Under the pieces are notes generated by a model. The model was not told the origin of the DNA. It saw nothing but the letters and a program-made list of their open reading frames with translations, and did not search any database. A stretch of DNA of 64,000 bases. Source: Cryptomeria japonica. Its lineage: Eukaryota; Streptophyta; Pinopsida; Cupressales; Cupressaceae. This document shows, in pieces, positions 32,423 to 44,014 of this stretch; positions within the stretch are counted from its first letter, which is position 1, and every line of letters begins with the position of its first letter. Location: the NCBI RefSeq assembly GCF_030272615.1, contig NC_081406.1, forward strand, positions 145,738,091-145,802,090. Direction: 5' to 3'. Made by a program: the position numbers and the translations under genes.

Positions 32423-33333
32423 TATTGGAATCCAAGAACACTAAGGGGGGGGGGGGGGTGAATCAACGTTCTACCAGATTGATCAATTTTAACCTTATTA
32501 AAACATGCATTCACCAACCGGTAAACCAATACATATATAAATGAAAGAAGTAAAGAAACCAATAAGCCAATCACACAAATGAATACCATAACATAGAGAA
32601 TTATACATGGAAAACCTCAAAGAGGAAAAACCATGGTGGGATTTGTGACCCACAATACCAATCCACTGGATATATGAAAAGATATTACAAAATATAGGGG
32701 CCTGCACTTGCAGGAAGGCTTACAGCCTAGAGCACACTGCTCATCACAAAAAAAAGTCTCATTGACTACATAAAAATCCAGAGTACAATCCGAAAAAGAT
32801 AATGAATTGCAAAGATAGTATCTCCTATGCCTGAGTATAGTTTCGGTTAAGCTTTGACAGTTTCGGTTCATAAACCCTAAACCCTTACTATAATAACCTC
32901 TTACATAAATGTCCTCATAATCTTTGCACTACAATCATTAAAATCATATTCTTATCATCATATCTCAAAATGGTCTAATCAATTGACCTATATACACTTA
33001 CAATCCTTCCATACCTTATGTCGGCTTAGATAGATAATTACAAAATAAATATACATGTCGGCTCAATTACATAAATACATAAGTATCAAAATCAATTGCC
33101 GATTGCTAGATCTCCCAAAATCATGTCGGCCTCCAATACCATTATCCTGATGAAGTCACATCAACCTGTAATGCCGACACCCAAATAATTCCTCCAACTG
33201 GTGAAGATACCTACGGTGTCGGTGTCGGTGAAGCGTCTACTGGTAAACAACCAAAGCAAAAGATGAAAGTCGGAACATGTTGCCATCAATGACAACATAT
33301 TGAAACCAATCAAATGAGTGTCAATTGCCAATA
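32423..33333 (-). repeat. Element D 5' LTR (911 bp)
   Basis: Plus strand TATTGGAATCC to ATTGCCAATA; the ends have lost the canonical TG/CA by point change. Long G run at about 32445-32458. Perfect hairpin pair at 32701-32728: CCTGCA-CT-TGCAGG and AGGC-TTACA-GCCT. Confidence 0.85.
32701..32728 (-). promoter_or_regulatory. Double hairpin in element D LTR leader
   Basis: CCTGCA-CT-TGCAGG (32701-32714), then AGGC-TTACA-GCCT (32716-32728). Both stems are perfect, while loop bases differ from those in A, B and F. Confidence 0.5.
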
Positions 33334-33998
33334 GTTTATTCATTATTTTGCATGAAGGATCTTAATTTATTCTCCATTTATGAGTTTGTTATGAATTTTT
33401 GGTGGGTGACTTTTTTCTTTTCCATTTCTAGAGCTCTAATGGCTCTTTGACTAAGTTGCATTAACCTTTTTTCCCTCTGGTTAGTAGGGACATGCGACTT
33501 TGAACATACTAAGTAGGCTAATTGCACTTATTTTGATGCCAATTGTGATCCTTTGATAACTGAAAAACCTCAGCCACAAGAATGCTGAGAGTTTTGAGAG
33601 TTCTTATGTTTCTTCTCAAATTTTTCTCCCTTCAGAGGTGCCAAAAAACTCCTGTTAGGTCGTAATTCCTAAAACTAATTAACTCTCGAACTAGAACCTA
33701 GTGGAGGGGCACTACCCACCTGAACACTTGTCTGATATCCAAGAGCCAAGGCTAGGTTCTCCTTAGTTAGCCACACCTTCTCTATTATAGACTCCATAGT
33801 CTAAGGTTCAAAAAAAAAAACTCCACAATTGATGCGGGGATTGACCCCAAACAAAACATTGTAAAAATATAGCCTCATCATCTAGAATATTTGCATATTA
33901 CTTGAGCTCATAGAAGTGACACTCATACTACTCCAAAAATATAGACATCTGACATAAATCATGGAACTCATCTTCTTTCCTATCTCCAATGGTTAGAT
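33334..33998 (-). pseudogene. Gypsy-2 Gag fragment, downstream of copia E
   Basis: The minus strand reads, with many stops, KDEFHDLCQMSIFLE, then IEKVWLTKENLALALGYQ and, further on, RAIRALEMEKKK. These are typical of plant gypsy Gag after the capsid core. It continues the fragment at 41738-42364 across copia E. The LTR of element D abuts it at 33333. Confidence 0.6.
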
Positions 33999-35491
33999 TG
34001 ATAGTTCTGATACTTAATATAAGTACAGATCCAATAGCCAACAAGATGAGAGGGGGGGGATGAATCATACAGACTTAATTATCCACAAAAACATCAGATT
34101 CAACCTCGGTAACATATATATCAGTAATATAACCAAAACTGTTAAACATGCAAACTCAAAAGCATATGAACAATATAAACCTCATAACACAAGATTTAAC
34201 GTGGAAACCCAAATAGGGAAAAACCACTATGGGATTTCAGACCAACTAAGAAATATACTCTTCTAGAGTATGCTCGGTTAAAAGCAAATCCTGTTAAAGA
34301 TTACAAACACATTGCTAGATGTGACCCGGTTAAGGGATTTCCCTCAGATCTGTTAGGATCTTCACTTTGTTAGAAGTGACCTTGTTAAAGGATTTCAAAC
34401 ACTCAATCAGAATGTCACCTTGCTAGAGGATTTACATATAAGATTGTTAAGTCCACTCGGTTAAGAGATTTTCTGTCACTTTCACAAAATAACAGTAATA
34501 AAAATCTATCAGCAACTTCACATCTAAAATGCTAAAGCAAATTCCTATTTGTTCAATACAATCTAGACATAGAACTAATCTTGTCTATCTGCTGGGCTTC
34601 TATACTCTGTTATTCTAACAAGTCTTCAAGCTTCTGTGCTCGGTAATCACTATGTAGCATCCCTGTGCATACACTTTCCCACATACATTGTTTATCAAAA
34701 GTTTCCTATTTATAAACAATTAGGTAACCGCTTAATCTCCTTGATCACATTTCCCATGATCAATCATAGCCATCAAATCTTCAATCTTGTCCAGGTTCAA
34801 TGCATCTTTCAATATGAAAATGTTTTACCCCACCTTGGAACTTGTGCCAGGGTATTGCGGTTCAATATGAGCTGTAGATCTTCATGCTGACTTTCCATTG
34901 CCTTAGATTCGTTAACAAACTTCCTCCACGGCTCACCAATCATTTAATCTGCTCCAGCTCATTAGCTTCCTTCATTAAATACCGCATGAAAACATTTAAT
35001 GCATTTTGTTATATCTCGAATACAACTCAATAACAACTCGATGAATACTAAACTCCACTCGGTAGACATTCCGCCTTCATTAACTGATAGCGATAACCTT
35101 AGGGTTTACCGACTAGGTTCTTTGCTTGATAACATAGTATAGTATTAACCTTTACAATTTACAGCATATGTATGATGTTAAAACAATCTAAAACATCATG
35201 ATCTCATCATTGTCTGACTCAGTAGTAGTTGCCCATTGAATACCTTATTCATCATATTCTTTCCTGTGTCTTTTACTGACATCTTTATAATCTTCATATC
35301 ATACTTCTCAAGATATGGCAACATCATACTGAATTAGAAAATCAATTTTTTGACATCAATGCCAAAATAATAATATCAAGATAGTAAAACATCTTTAATC
35401 AGTTATATCCATAATCATCAACAACCTTCTCAATATCCTTAAGAAATGCCAACAATCTTTCATTGTTTGTTATAATGCAATATTGCTAACA
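33999..35491 (-). repeat. Copia E 3' LTR (1,493 bp)
   Basis: Plus strand TGATAGTTCTGATAC to ATTGCTAACA. Contains the G run with TGAATCATAC and repeated GTTAAGAGATT-type motifs. ORFs at 34060 and 34636 lie in the LTR and are matched in the other LTR; not taken as genes. Confidence 0.9.
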
Positions 35492-35504
35492 ATCTCCCCC
35501 TTTG
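35492..35504 (-). other. Copia E polypurine tract
   Basis: Minus strand CAAAGGGGGAGAT directly at the 3' LTR. Confidence 0.85.
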
Positions 35505-35949
35505 GCATTGATGGCAAAACCAATTGATTTGACCTTGATAGATTCTGATTGTTGTGATTCTGAAACGCTGAAATGCTCTCCCCCATACACTAGACTTCTC
35601 CTCATTTCTCTAGTCTTCTTTCCAATTTGTAGTCTGCTCGGTTTTCTCTTAGTCTTCTCCCATATATTGGTCTAATAGGTCTTCTCCCCTATATTGGTCT
35701 TCTCCCCCTTTGACAACAATGCCAAAAAGTAAAGAACTAAAACATAATTGCTTTATGTAAGAAGTGATTCCTGCTATTGTGTACCAACTGAGTCTCGGTC
35801 AGAGCATTTGTCTTCAATTCCTATTCCCTGTAATATTCCTGTATTAATTCTAGTACACTTTTAGAAAACATCCTAAAGTGTATAACTCAGTATCAACTCC
35901 CAAAAGATATTCATTAGAGTCATCAGATTGATGCTTTCACCGAACTCGG

Positions 35950-37640
35950 TCAGTGAGTAGAAGATAGGGGTAGGACCCCTAACTTGCTTCTGAGATATTC
36001 AAAAGTGTCCTTTGTTAGTGGCTTGGTGAAGATATCTACTATTTGCTCCTTTGTGCTAAAATATTCTAACACCACTTTCTTCTCTTGAGCTTCTTCTCTA
36101 AGATAATGATATTTGATAGATATGTGCTTTGTCTTAGAGTGCATAACAGGATTCTTTGAAATATTAATGGCACTAGTATTGTCACAAAATATAGTTACTG
36201 GCTCGATAACTTTCTCATTTATACCCTCCAACAGTTGTTTGATCCATGTAATGTTGGTACAATTCAATGCTGCAGCAACGTATTCAGCTTCTGCTATTGA
36301 CTGTGAAACACATCCTTGTTTCTTGCTAAGCCGGCTCACTAGTCTTTCTCGTAAAAATAAAGCTCCTCCACTTGTGCTTTTTCTCTCATCAATGTTGCTT
36401 GCCCAATAAACATCAGTATAAACTTTTAAATCAAAATCATTTCCTTTCTGATATACTAAGCCATAATCCTCTGTGCCTTTCAAGTATCTAAAAATTCTTT
36501 TGATTGCTGTCATGTGTGTTTCCTTAGGATCTGCAGAGAATCTTGCAACTATACCTACTGCATGTGCTATCTCTGGTCTACTGTGAACAACATATTGTAG
36601 CTTTCCAATCATGGATCAGTAGAATGTCTCATCAACAGATACAGATTCATCATTCTTAGATAATTTATAGTTGGTAGTCATAGGAGTACTTACTGGTTTT
36701 GAATCATCCATTCCAAATTTCTTCAAGATTTCCTTTATGTACTTGGATTGAGTAATGAAAATCTTATTTTTCATTTGCAGTATCTGTAAACCTATAAAAT
36801 ACTTTATCTCACTGATTAATGACACCTCAAATTCTTTGCTCATTTCATTTCCAAAGTTCTTGCATAAAGAGTCATTTCCACAAAATATAATATCATCAAC
36901 AAATATGGCTGAGATCAGTATTCCATTTTCATCATTCTTCATGTACATGTTGTTGTTCTCACTTGTCCTTATAAAACCAATCTTAATCAAATAAGAGTGC
37001 AATCTTTCATACCATGCTCTTGGTGCTTGTTTCAAACCATATAAAGCTTTGTTCAATTTACATACCTGATCTTTATTATTGTCTTCAACAAATCCTTCAG
37101 GTTGTTCAATGAAAACTTCTTCTTCTAATATTCCATTCAGAAATGTAGATTTGACATCCATTTGATATACCTTGAAGTTCTTGAAAGCAACATAGGCCAA
37201 CAATGTTCTTACTCCTTCAAGTCTAGCAACAAGTGCAAAAGTTTCACCATAATCAATTCCTTCTTCTTGAGCATAACCTTTGCAAACTAATCTTGCTTTG
37301 TTTCGAATGACTTCTCCTTTTTCATTTAGCTTGTTTCTGAAAATCCACTTTGTACCAATTACATTTTTGTCTTTTGGTCTTGGGATTAGTATCCATGTGT
37401 CATTTTTCTTGATTTGATCAATCTCTTCTGTCATAGCATTTACCCAGTCTTTACTGTTAAATGCCTCTTTCACTATTCTTGGTTCAAATTCAGATATCAA
37501 GCATGTGTTCTGTCTTAGTTTGTTTCTTGTCATCACTAGATCATCCTTATCTCCTATAATCTGACTTGGTGCATGATGTCTTCTGACATACTTGGCTAAT
37601 ACAGGCTCGGTAGGCTCTGTATGATCTTCTTCATCACTTG
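35950..37640 (-). pseudogene. Copia E RT and RNase H
   Basis: [52 protein letters not shown] and [12 protein letters not shown] (catalytic Asp pair). Then [20 protein letters not shown] and the [16 protein letters not shown] hinge, and after a stop near 36615 RNase H: VYTDVYWASNIDERKSTSGG, SIAEAEYVAAA, CDNTSAINISKN, HISIKYHYLRE, ending GVLPLSSTH at 35950. Nearly all key residues remain, with only one or two stops. The RNase H motif reads DVYWA where D.DWA is usual, so an Asp is lost. Confidence 0.9.
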
Positions 37641-37641
37641 G

Positions 37642-39072
37642 TTACTGGATATCCTCTACATTTTCTTCAATAGTCTTCTCGGTAAGACTTCTCGGTTGAA
37701 CATAGACAAATTCATCATAGTCTTCTGCTTCCTTGGAATTTCCTTCATCATTTATTTTTGCAAATTCATCAATTTTCACATTTGGTCTTTCTACTATTTT
37801 GTTAGATGATTTGATCAGACATTTAAATGCTTTGCTTCTAGAAGAATAACCTAGAAATGTTCCTTCTTCACTTTTCTGATCAAACTTGCCATTTCTATCA
37901 TCTTTATGAACATAGAATCTACTTCCAAAGATTTTAAAATAACTAACATTAGGTTTCTTATCATACCAGAATTCATATGGTGTCTTCATAGTACCTTTCT
38001 TCAATTGAACTCGGTTCAAGGTGTAAACAGCTATGCTTATTGCTTCTCTCCAAAATGTTTGTGGCACCTTATTTTCAATCATCAGTGTTCTAGCACAATC
38101 CACAATAGATCTATTTCTTCTTTCAGCTATTCCATTCTGCTGTGGAGTTCTCAGTGCAGAGACTTGTGTTTTAATACCATGATCATTGCAGAATAAGTTG
38201 AATTCATCAGATGTGAACTCTCCTCCTCTATCTGATCTAAGACATTTCAGTTATCTTCCTGTTTCATTTTCAACTCTTGCCTTGTACCGTTTAAACATTT
38301 GAAAAGATTCTGATTTTTCCTTTAAAAACATTACTGACATCATCCTTGAATAGTCATCCACAAATAATATGAAATACTTATCACCATAATAACTTTGAAC
38401 TTTCATAGGACCACAAAGATCAGTGTGCACTAGATCTAATATTCCCTTATAAGTGTAAGACTTACTTGTAAAGCTTGATCTTGTCATCTTACCCATCTGG
38501 CATCCTTGGCACATAGCATTCTCAGGTTTTTCAAGACTTGGTAGACCTCTTACTCTGTGCTTCTTACTTATTTTGATCAGATTATCAAAATTTACATGAC
38601 AAAACCTTTTATGCCATAACCAAGTAACATCAATCTTTGCATGCAAACACTTATTCTGAGTTGAGTCAAGGTGAAATATATTACCTTTTGTTTGTATCCC
38701 GGTAGCAGCTAACTTTCCATTCTTGTCACGAAATTTGATAATTCCTTTCTGAAATTCTATTCGGTAACCTATGTTGTTTAGCTGTGCTACACTCAACAAA
38801 TTGTATTTCAAACCTTCAACCCAATAAACATCATTGCATCATGCATTATCAAGAAGTGTTATAGACCCTTTACCTCTTACCAGACATGGTGCATCATTAC
38901 CAAATCTAACATAGCCTCCATCATAATCTTCTAACATAACAAACTTGTGTTTGTCTCTTGTCATATGATGTGAGCATCCACTATCTATAATCCAAGAATC
39001 ATTAGTGTTTATGTGAGATATTAGGGCTTTTTCTTCATACCTTTCTTCATCTGAGCCATCCTTGATAGCCAC
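37642..39072 (-). pseudogene. Copia E protease and integrase
   Basis: Protease: DSWIIDSGCSHHMTRDKHKF and GGYVRFGNDAPC, then a stop near 38839. Next WVEGLKYNLLSVAQL, WLWHKRFCHVNFD with MCQGCQMGK (integrase zinc part), LDLVHTDLCGP, LFVDDYSRMMSV, a TAA near 38250, DRGGEFTSDEF and QQNGIAERRNRSIVD (catalytic core), then WREAISIAVYTLNRV and the C-terminal GTFLGYSSRSKAFKCL. It would process the polyprotein and insert the DNA copy. Confidence 0.88.
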
Positions 39073-39199
39073 ATAAACAATTTCCTCTGTATCAGTCTCA
39101 TCTGATTTATCATCGTTAGATTCCTCATCAGCTATTAAGCATGTCTTTCTATCTCTTCTTCTAATGTCTCGGTGTCCTCTGTAATGGTTATCTTTCTGT

Positions 39200-40135
39200 T
39201 TGTTATCTCGGTAATCCTCTCTTTTTAGTAAAATATTTGTCAGGATAGTTAGAAGCCATATGTCCTATCTTATCACAATTGAAACATTTCAAAGGTAGTT
39301 TTCGTTTATATTACCTTTGCATCTCGGTAACCTTTTGGCTAATAGTGCTTCAAAACTCTTCTTGCTGTATGATTTCTTCATACAGTTTGTGTACTTCTTC
39401 CATGTTCTTCCGAAATCTTTCACTTGCTCCACTATGATCTCCTTTAGAGTACTTATACTTTCTTCCATTGTAGTCATTAGATTCATCAAGATGAAAAGAA
39501 CTAAATGCAGATTCAACTTTATTTACCGAAGATCCACTGTTATCAAAATTACTTAGCTCAAATGCATGTAACTTACCAATAGTAGCATCCAAAGAAACTG
39601 GCATATTAGGTACAGACCTCAATTCATTGATTGCAGAGACTCGGATTGCATAAGCTGGTAGAAGGGTTCTTAACAACTTACTTGGTATATCCTTTTCTTC
39701 AATAGTTCCACCTGCTCCTTTGATTTGATTGACAATCTCCTTTGGTCTTGTACTGTACTGAGTTATGTTCTCAGCTTCATTCATCCTCATAGATTCAAGT
39801 TGTCCTCTCAAAATATCTACTTTTTCTCTTTGAACATGTTCATCTCCTCCATATACTGATATGAGCTTATCCCACATTGCCTTTGCATCATTGCAGCCTT
39901 CTAGATCATTAAACTCTAAATCGGTCAATGCAGATGTTATTTCAATCATTGCTTGTATATGTTCTTGCTTCACCTTTATCTCTTCCATAGCCAATGGATA
40001 GGTGCTTGGTGTGACAAAATCATTCTCCAGATAGTATACAACATATTCTCCAACTCCTATTATATGTAGCTTCATCCTTTTCTGCCATGTAGAGAAACTT
40101 GACTTGTTCAGCTTCGGTGCATCCCTCTTATACAT
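39200..40135 (-). pseudogene. Copia E Gag
   Basis: MYKRDAPKLNKSSFSTWQKR starts about 50 bases after the PBS. Copia Gag core: LEGCNDAKAMWDKLISVYGG, KVDILRGQLESMRMNEAENI and LLRTLLPAYAIRVSAINELR. A stop at 39350 is followed, after a frameshift, by a knuckle CFNCDKIGHMASNY (39240-39290) whose last Cys is Tyr, and a basic tail with several stops. Confidence 0.85.
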
Positions 40136-40184
40136 CTTTGGATCTTTAACTCAAGTGCCTTTAAACTTTCCTTCCGGAGTCCAA

Positions 40185-40197
40185 AGCTCTGATACCA
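40185..40197 (-). other. Copia E primer-binding site (tRNA-iMet)
   Basis: TGGTATCAGAGCT on the minus strand beside the 5' LTR; one base off at the end of the core. Confidence 0.9.
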
Positions 40198-40199
40198 AT

Positions 40200-41737
40200 T
40201 GATAGTTCTAATACTTAATATAAGTACATATCCAATAACCAACAAGATGAGAGGGGGGGGGGGTGAATCATACAAACTTAATCATCCATAAAAACATCAG
40301 ATTCAACCTCAGTAACATATATATCAGTAATATAACCAAAACTCTTAAACATGCAAACTCAAAAGCATATGAAGAATATAAAACTCATAACACCAGATTT
40401 AACGTGGAAACCCAAATAGGGAAAAGCCACTGTGGGATTTCAGACCCACTAAGAAATATACTCGTCTAGAGTATGCTCAGTTAAAAGCAAATCCTGCTAA
40501 AGATTACAAACACATTGCTAGATGTGACCCGGTTAAGGGATTTCCCTCAGATCTGTTAGGATCTTCACTTTGTTAGAAGTGACCTTGTTAAAGGATTTCA
40601 AACACTCAATTAGAATGTCACCTTGCTAGAGGATTTACATATAAGACTATTAAGTCCACTCGGTTAAGAGATTTTCTGTCACTTTCACAAAATAACAGTA
40701 ATAAAAATCTATCTGCAACTTCACATCTAAAATGCTAAAGAAGATTCCTATTTGTTCAATACAATCTAGACATAGAACTAATTTTGTCTATCAGCTGGGC
40801 TTCTATACTCTATTATTCTAATAGGTCTTCAAGCTTTTGTGCTCGGTAATCACTATGTAGCATCCCTGTGCATACACTTGCCCACATACATTGTTTATCA
40901 ACAGTTTCCTATTTATAAACAATTAGGTAACCGCTTAATCTCCTTGATCACATTTCCCATGATCAATCATAGCCATCAGATCTTCAATCTTGTCCAGGTT
41001 CAATGCATCTTTCGATCTGAAAATATTTTACCCCACCTTGGAACTTGCATAATAGTCTTGGAACTTGTGCTAAGGTATTGCGGTTCAATCTGAGCTGTAG
41101 AGCTTCATGCCGACTTTCCATTGCCTTAGATTTGTTAACAAACTTCCTCCATGGCTCACCAATCATTTAATCCACCCCAACTCATCAGCTTCCTTCATTA
41201 AATACCGCATGTAAACATTTAATGCATTCTATTATAGCTTGGTTACAACTCAGTAACAACTCAGTGAATACTAAACTCCACTCGGTAGACATTCCGCCTT
41301 CATTAACCAATAGCGATAACCTTAGGGTTTACCGACTAGGTTCCTTAGGGTTTACCGACTAGGTTCTTTGCTTGATAACATAGTATAGTATTAACCTTTA
41401 CAATTTACAACATATGTATGATGTTAAAACAATCTAAAACATCATGATCTCATCATTGTCTGACTCGGTAGTAGTTTCCCATTGAATACCTTATTCATCA
41501 TATTCTTTCCTATGTCTTTTACCAACATCTTTATAATCTTCATATCATACTTCTCAAGATATGGCAACATCATACTGAATTAGAAAATCAATTTCTTGAC
41601 ATCAATGACAAAATAATAATATCAAGATAGTAAAACATCTTTAATCAGTTATATCCATAATCATCAACAACCTTCTCAATATCCTTAAGAAATGCCAACA
41701 ATCTTTCATTGTCTGTTATAATGCAATATTGCCAACA
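40200..41737 (-). repeat. Copia E 5' LTR (1,538 bp)
   Basis: Plus strand TGATAGTTCTAATAC to TATTGCCAACA. Longer than its partner by about 45 bases, owing to a 23-bp tandem duplication at about 41320-41366 (CCTTAGGGTTTACCGACTAG) and a 21-bp insertion near 41045. Confidence 0.9.
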
Positions 41738-42364
41738 AAAATCATGGAACTCATCTTCTTTCCTATCTCCAATGGTTAGATAAGAGTCAATAATGAAACC
41801 TCTCCAAGAATATATCCTAAGATACTAAACCAAGTTTGAGATGAAGCTTTTGTTCCTTTATGCACCACAATGTAGATGCAAATCCTTTGAGGCGTATGAT
41901 AGAAAACCTAGCCTTTCTTTTACTACTATAAGGATGCATGAAAAAACACCTATCCAAATCAATAAGACAAGTCTCAGCCTCAAATACAATGTGAGTGCTG
42001 TCAAAAATTAGTGTTTGAGACCTGACAAGGTCCCTCACATATCCATGCCAAATGACATCATTATTAGTTGTTGTATTATTACAACGAGGAGTAGAAGAAC
42101 TATCCCTCTTCTAACATTGATACTGATGAGACTTCTCCCTGAGGAAGCTCTCGACAAGGTTTCAAATGAACATGATCTTTCAATAAATTGACCAACTGAG
42201 GACCCTCTAAATCACCATGTTGCTCAACTCCATGTTCATTTTAATGATCATGTTATTGTTTCTCTTGATGAACCTCAGGTGATCTTCTAGATGAGGGCTT
42301 AGTCAAGTACTACATGATCACCTCAACGTTGATGTCTAGCTTGATGAGACATGTTTTGTTAACA
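41738..42364 (-). pseudogene. Gypsy-2 Gag fragment, upstream of copia E
   Basis: The readable frame at 42038-41817 (AETCLIDLDRCFFMHPYSSK, ARFSIIRLKGFASTLW) looks like the front of a plant gypsy capsid, ahead of the parts at 33334-33998. The N-terminal stretch to 42364 has many stops. Assignment rests on this order and the shared element interrupted by copia E. Confidence 0.55.
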
Positions 42365-42378
42365 AGTTCTGATTCCAA

Positions 42379-42553
42379 TAGTTAGAATGAACTGGAGGAA
42401 AACGAAGAAGGGGGGGGGGTGTGAATCAATTTTCCACAAGGTAAACAATTATTGCAAATTATAAACCTTCTCTCAGAGCACAATGAAAACAACACAGTGA
42501 AAGATAAAACATGAAAGTACAAAACACATAACACAAATATTTTTGACGTGGAA
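42379..42553 (-). repeat. LTR fragment with decayed tRNA-Met PBS
   Basis: GTTCTGATTCCAAT (42365-42378) resembles an inverted tRNA-Met PBS. It is followed by AGTTAGAATG, a G run with GTGTGAATCAATTT, and TTTGACGTGGAAAACC, all as at the end of other LTRs here. It stops at about 42553 where gypsy-3 LTR begins. It could be the 5' LTR of the gypsy-2 unit or of a lost copia. Confidence 0.5.
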
Positions 42554-42844
42554 AACCTAGTTTTGCTTCTTTGTCATTTCTATGCTTAGTCTCAATTTTC
42601 TTAATTCAACTAGTCTATTATAAAAAAAGCATTAATTTATTTTCGTAATACATTCCAAATTTCATACACTTCACTTAGTATTCAATCTCTTTCCATTGGG
42701 ATTGGATCTAGTGAATTCAACCCCTCTTTTAAATGTAATGTGTGTGAAAAGTTGAAGGGAATCCTTTGTGAAACTTTCATCCCTCTTTTGAGGGGAGTAA
42801 AGCTTTCCACTTGATCTCTCCTCATCACTTTTCACCATATTACA
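42554..42844 (+). repeat. Gypsy-3 5' LTR, 3' end only
   Basis: Matches 50243-50529 closely (GCTTCTTTGTCATT, AATTCAACTAGTCTATTATA, CTTTCATCCCTCTTTTGAGG). Ends CACCATATTACA. The upstream part of the LTR is gone. Confidence 0.85.
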
Positions 42845-42847
42845 TTT

Positions 42848-42861
42848 TGGTGAACCCGACG
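42848..42861 (+). other. Gypsy-3 primer-binding site
   Basis: TGGTGAACCCGACG, three bases after the LTR. Same type as gypsy-1. Confidence 0.75.
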
Positions 42862-44014
42862 TCTTACATGCCTTACATTAAAAATTATTGTATATTTTTC
42901 ATTTACAAGTTAATTTTCTTGCAATTCACAAAAGCTTAGTGGTTAATTCATTCAAAACCCTAGTTATTAAAATTGAAATTAAACTTGTATTTTGGAAAAA
43001 ATGCTATCCATTGTCTTAGATCTAAAAACTTTCATTGCTTGTCAAATTCAATTCTTTCATCGACTTGTTCAATTTGCAAATCAAATTTACAAAATTAAGT
43101 GGTTAATTGTTAAAACCCTAACTTTCAAACATCAACTTGAACTTGTGCAAAAATTGGATTTACATTTAATTTTCAGATTTGTGACTGTTTTCAGACTTGT
43201 CTTCTTGCCTAAAATTCAAATTTTCAATTTCCCTCCTTTTCCCAAAATTCAAAATTTCAAAATTCAGTGGTTAGGTCATAAAACCCTAATTTTCAAATTT
43301 AATTGGATTTTGTGCAATTTTCAATCAATTTCAACCAATTTCATTTTTCTAAATATTATTCAAGGTGGCTTTGTCCATTAGGTTTGACCTTTTTCAAAAT
43401 TGCAATTCAATTTCTTATCTTTTTCAAAACCCTAATAGGGTCCTATTTCGATATTCAAACCTTAATTTCGCCTATCTAGAGATCGTAAAATAAATCAATT
43501 TTTTTGGGGTTATCTCTTAATCATCGTAGCTTTCATCCCAGAATTTTTTTGAAAAAGCTGGGAGGACCGTGTGCAACTTCAACATGGTCCCTGGTTTTTT
43601 TCTCAAAATTTTGAGAGACTATTATGACTATTTAATTGCTTAAATCCAAAAAATTATCTGATTTTGTCGAAATTTTGATCCCTCTAAAATAAAAAAATAC
43701 TTCCCAATTTCAACTTTACAACTTTCAAGGAAATAGTTAAAATTAAGTGGTTAATTATAAACTGCCCTAATTTTTAGATCTTAATTTTGTCAATTTTAAA
43801 TTTGAAATTAAGTGGTATCACATTGGCCCTAATTTTAAATTTCAATCTCTTTTTATTAATTATAAATCTTTCTTGGAGATTGTGTTATGTCTTCTTTCCA
43901 CAAAGTTCAAATCATATAATCATCATTTTCTTGAATTCTACATTATTCAATTTTACAAACTTTGTTCCCAAAATTGAAAATTCAAATTCAAATTTCAAAT
44001 TTTCCCTCTAGTGC
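42862..44014 (+). other. Gypsy-3 leader with repeated AAGTGGTTAATT/AACCCTAATTT modules
   Basis: AT-rich, no reliable gene. A module with AAATTAAGTGGTTAATT followed by AAAACCCTAATTTTCAAA recurs about five times (near 42935, 43097, 43262, 43743, 43805). The 129-codon frame at 42992-43381 encodes these repeats and is unlikely to be a protein. Confidence 0.55.

Larger units (their letters stand above)
31402..33333 (-). mobile_element. Element D: A/B-like element with large internal deletion
   Basis: Minus strand: LTR 32423-33333, a decayed PBS at about 32408-32420 (TGGTATCAAAAC), then directly ORF2 middle sequence down to 31402. Gag and the ORF2 N-terminus are missing. Its 3' part is beyond element C and the later insertions. 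Confidence 0.7.
33999..41737 (-). mobile_element. Copia E: complete Ty1/copia element, decayed
   Basis: About 7.7 kb, minus strand, two LTRs of about 1.5 kb, PBS at 40185-40197, polypurine tract at 35492. Gag, protease, integrase, RT and RNase H in copia order with a modest number of stops. It differs from F and G in LTR sequence and lacks their leader hairpins, so it is a separate lineage. It interrupts gypsy-2 gag. Confidence 0.95.
33956..41781. repeat. 43-bp direct repeat flanking copia E
   Basis: 33956-33998 and 41739-41781 are identical over 43 bases (begin AAATCATGGAACTCA, end CCAATGGTTAGAT). One lies directly against the left LTR, the other one A away from the right LTR. The single-copy target is gypsy-2 gag. 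Copia normally makes 5 bp. Confidence 0.9.

Noticed and set aside
42940-43830. AAACCCTAA units as interstitial telomere repeats
   Set aside because: Single units within a larger leader repeat, never in tandem.
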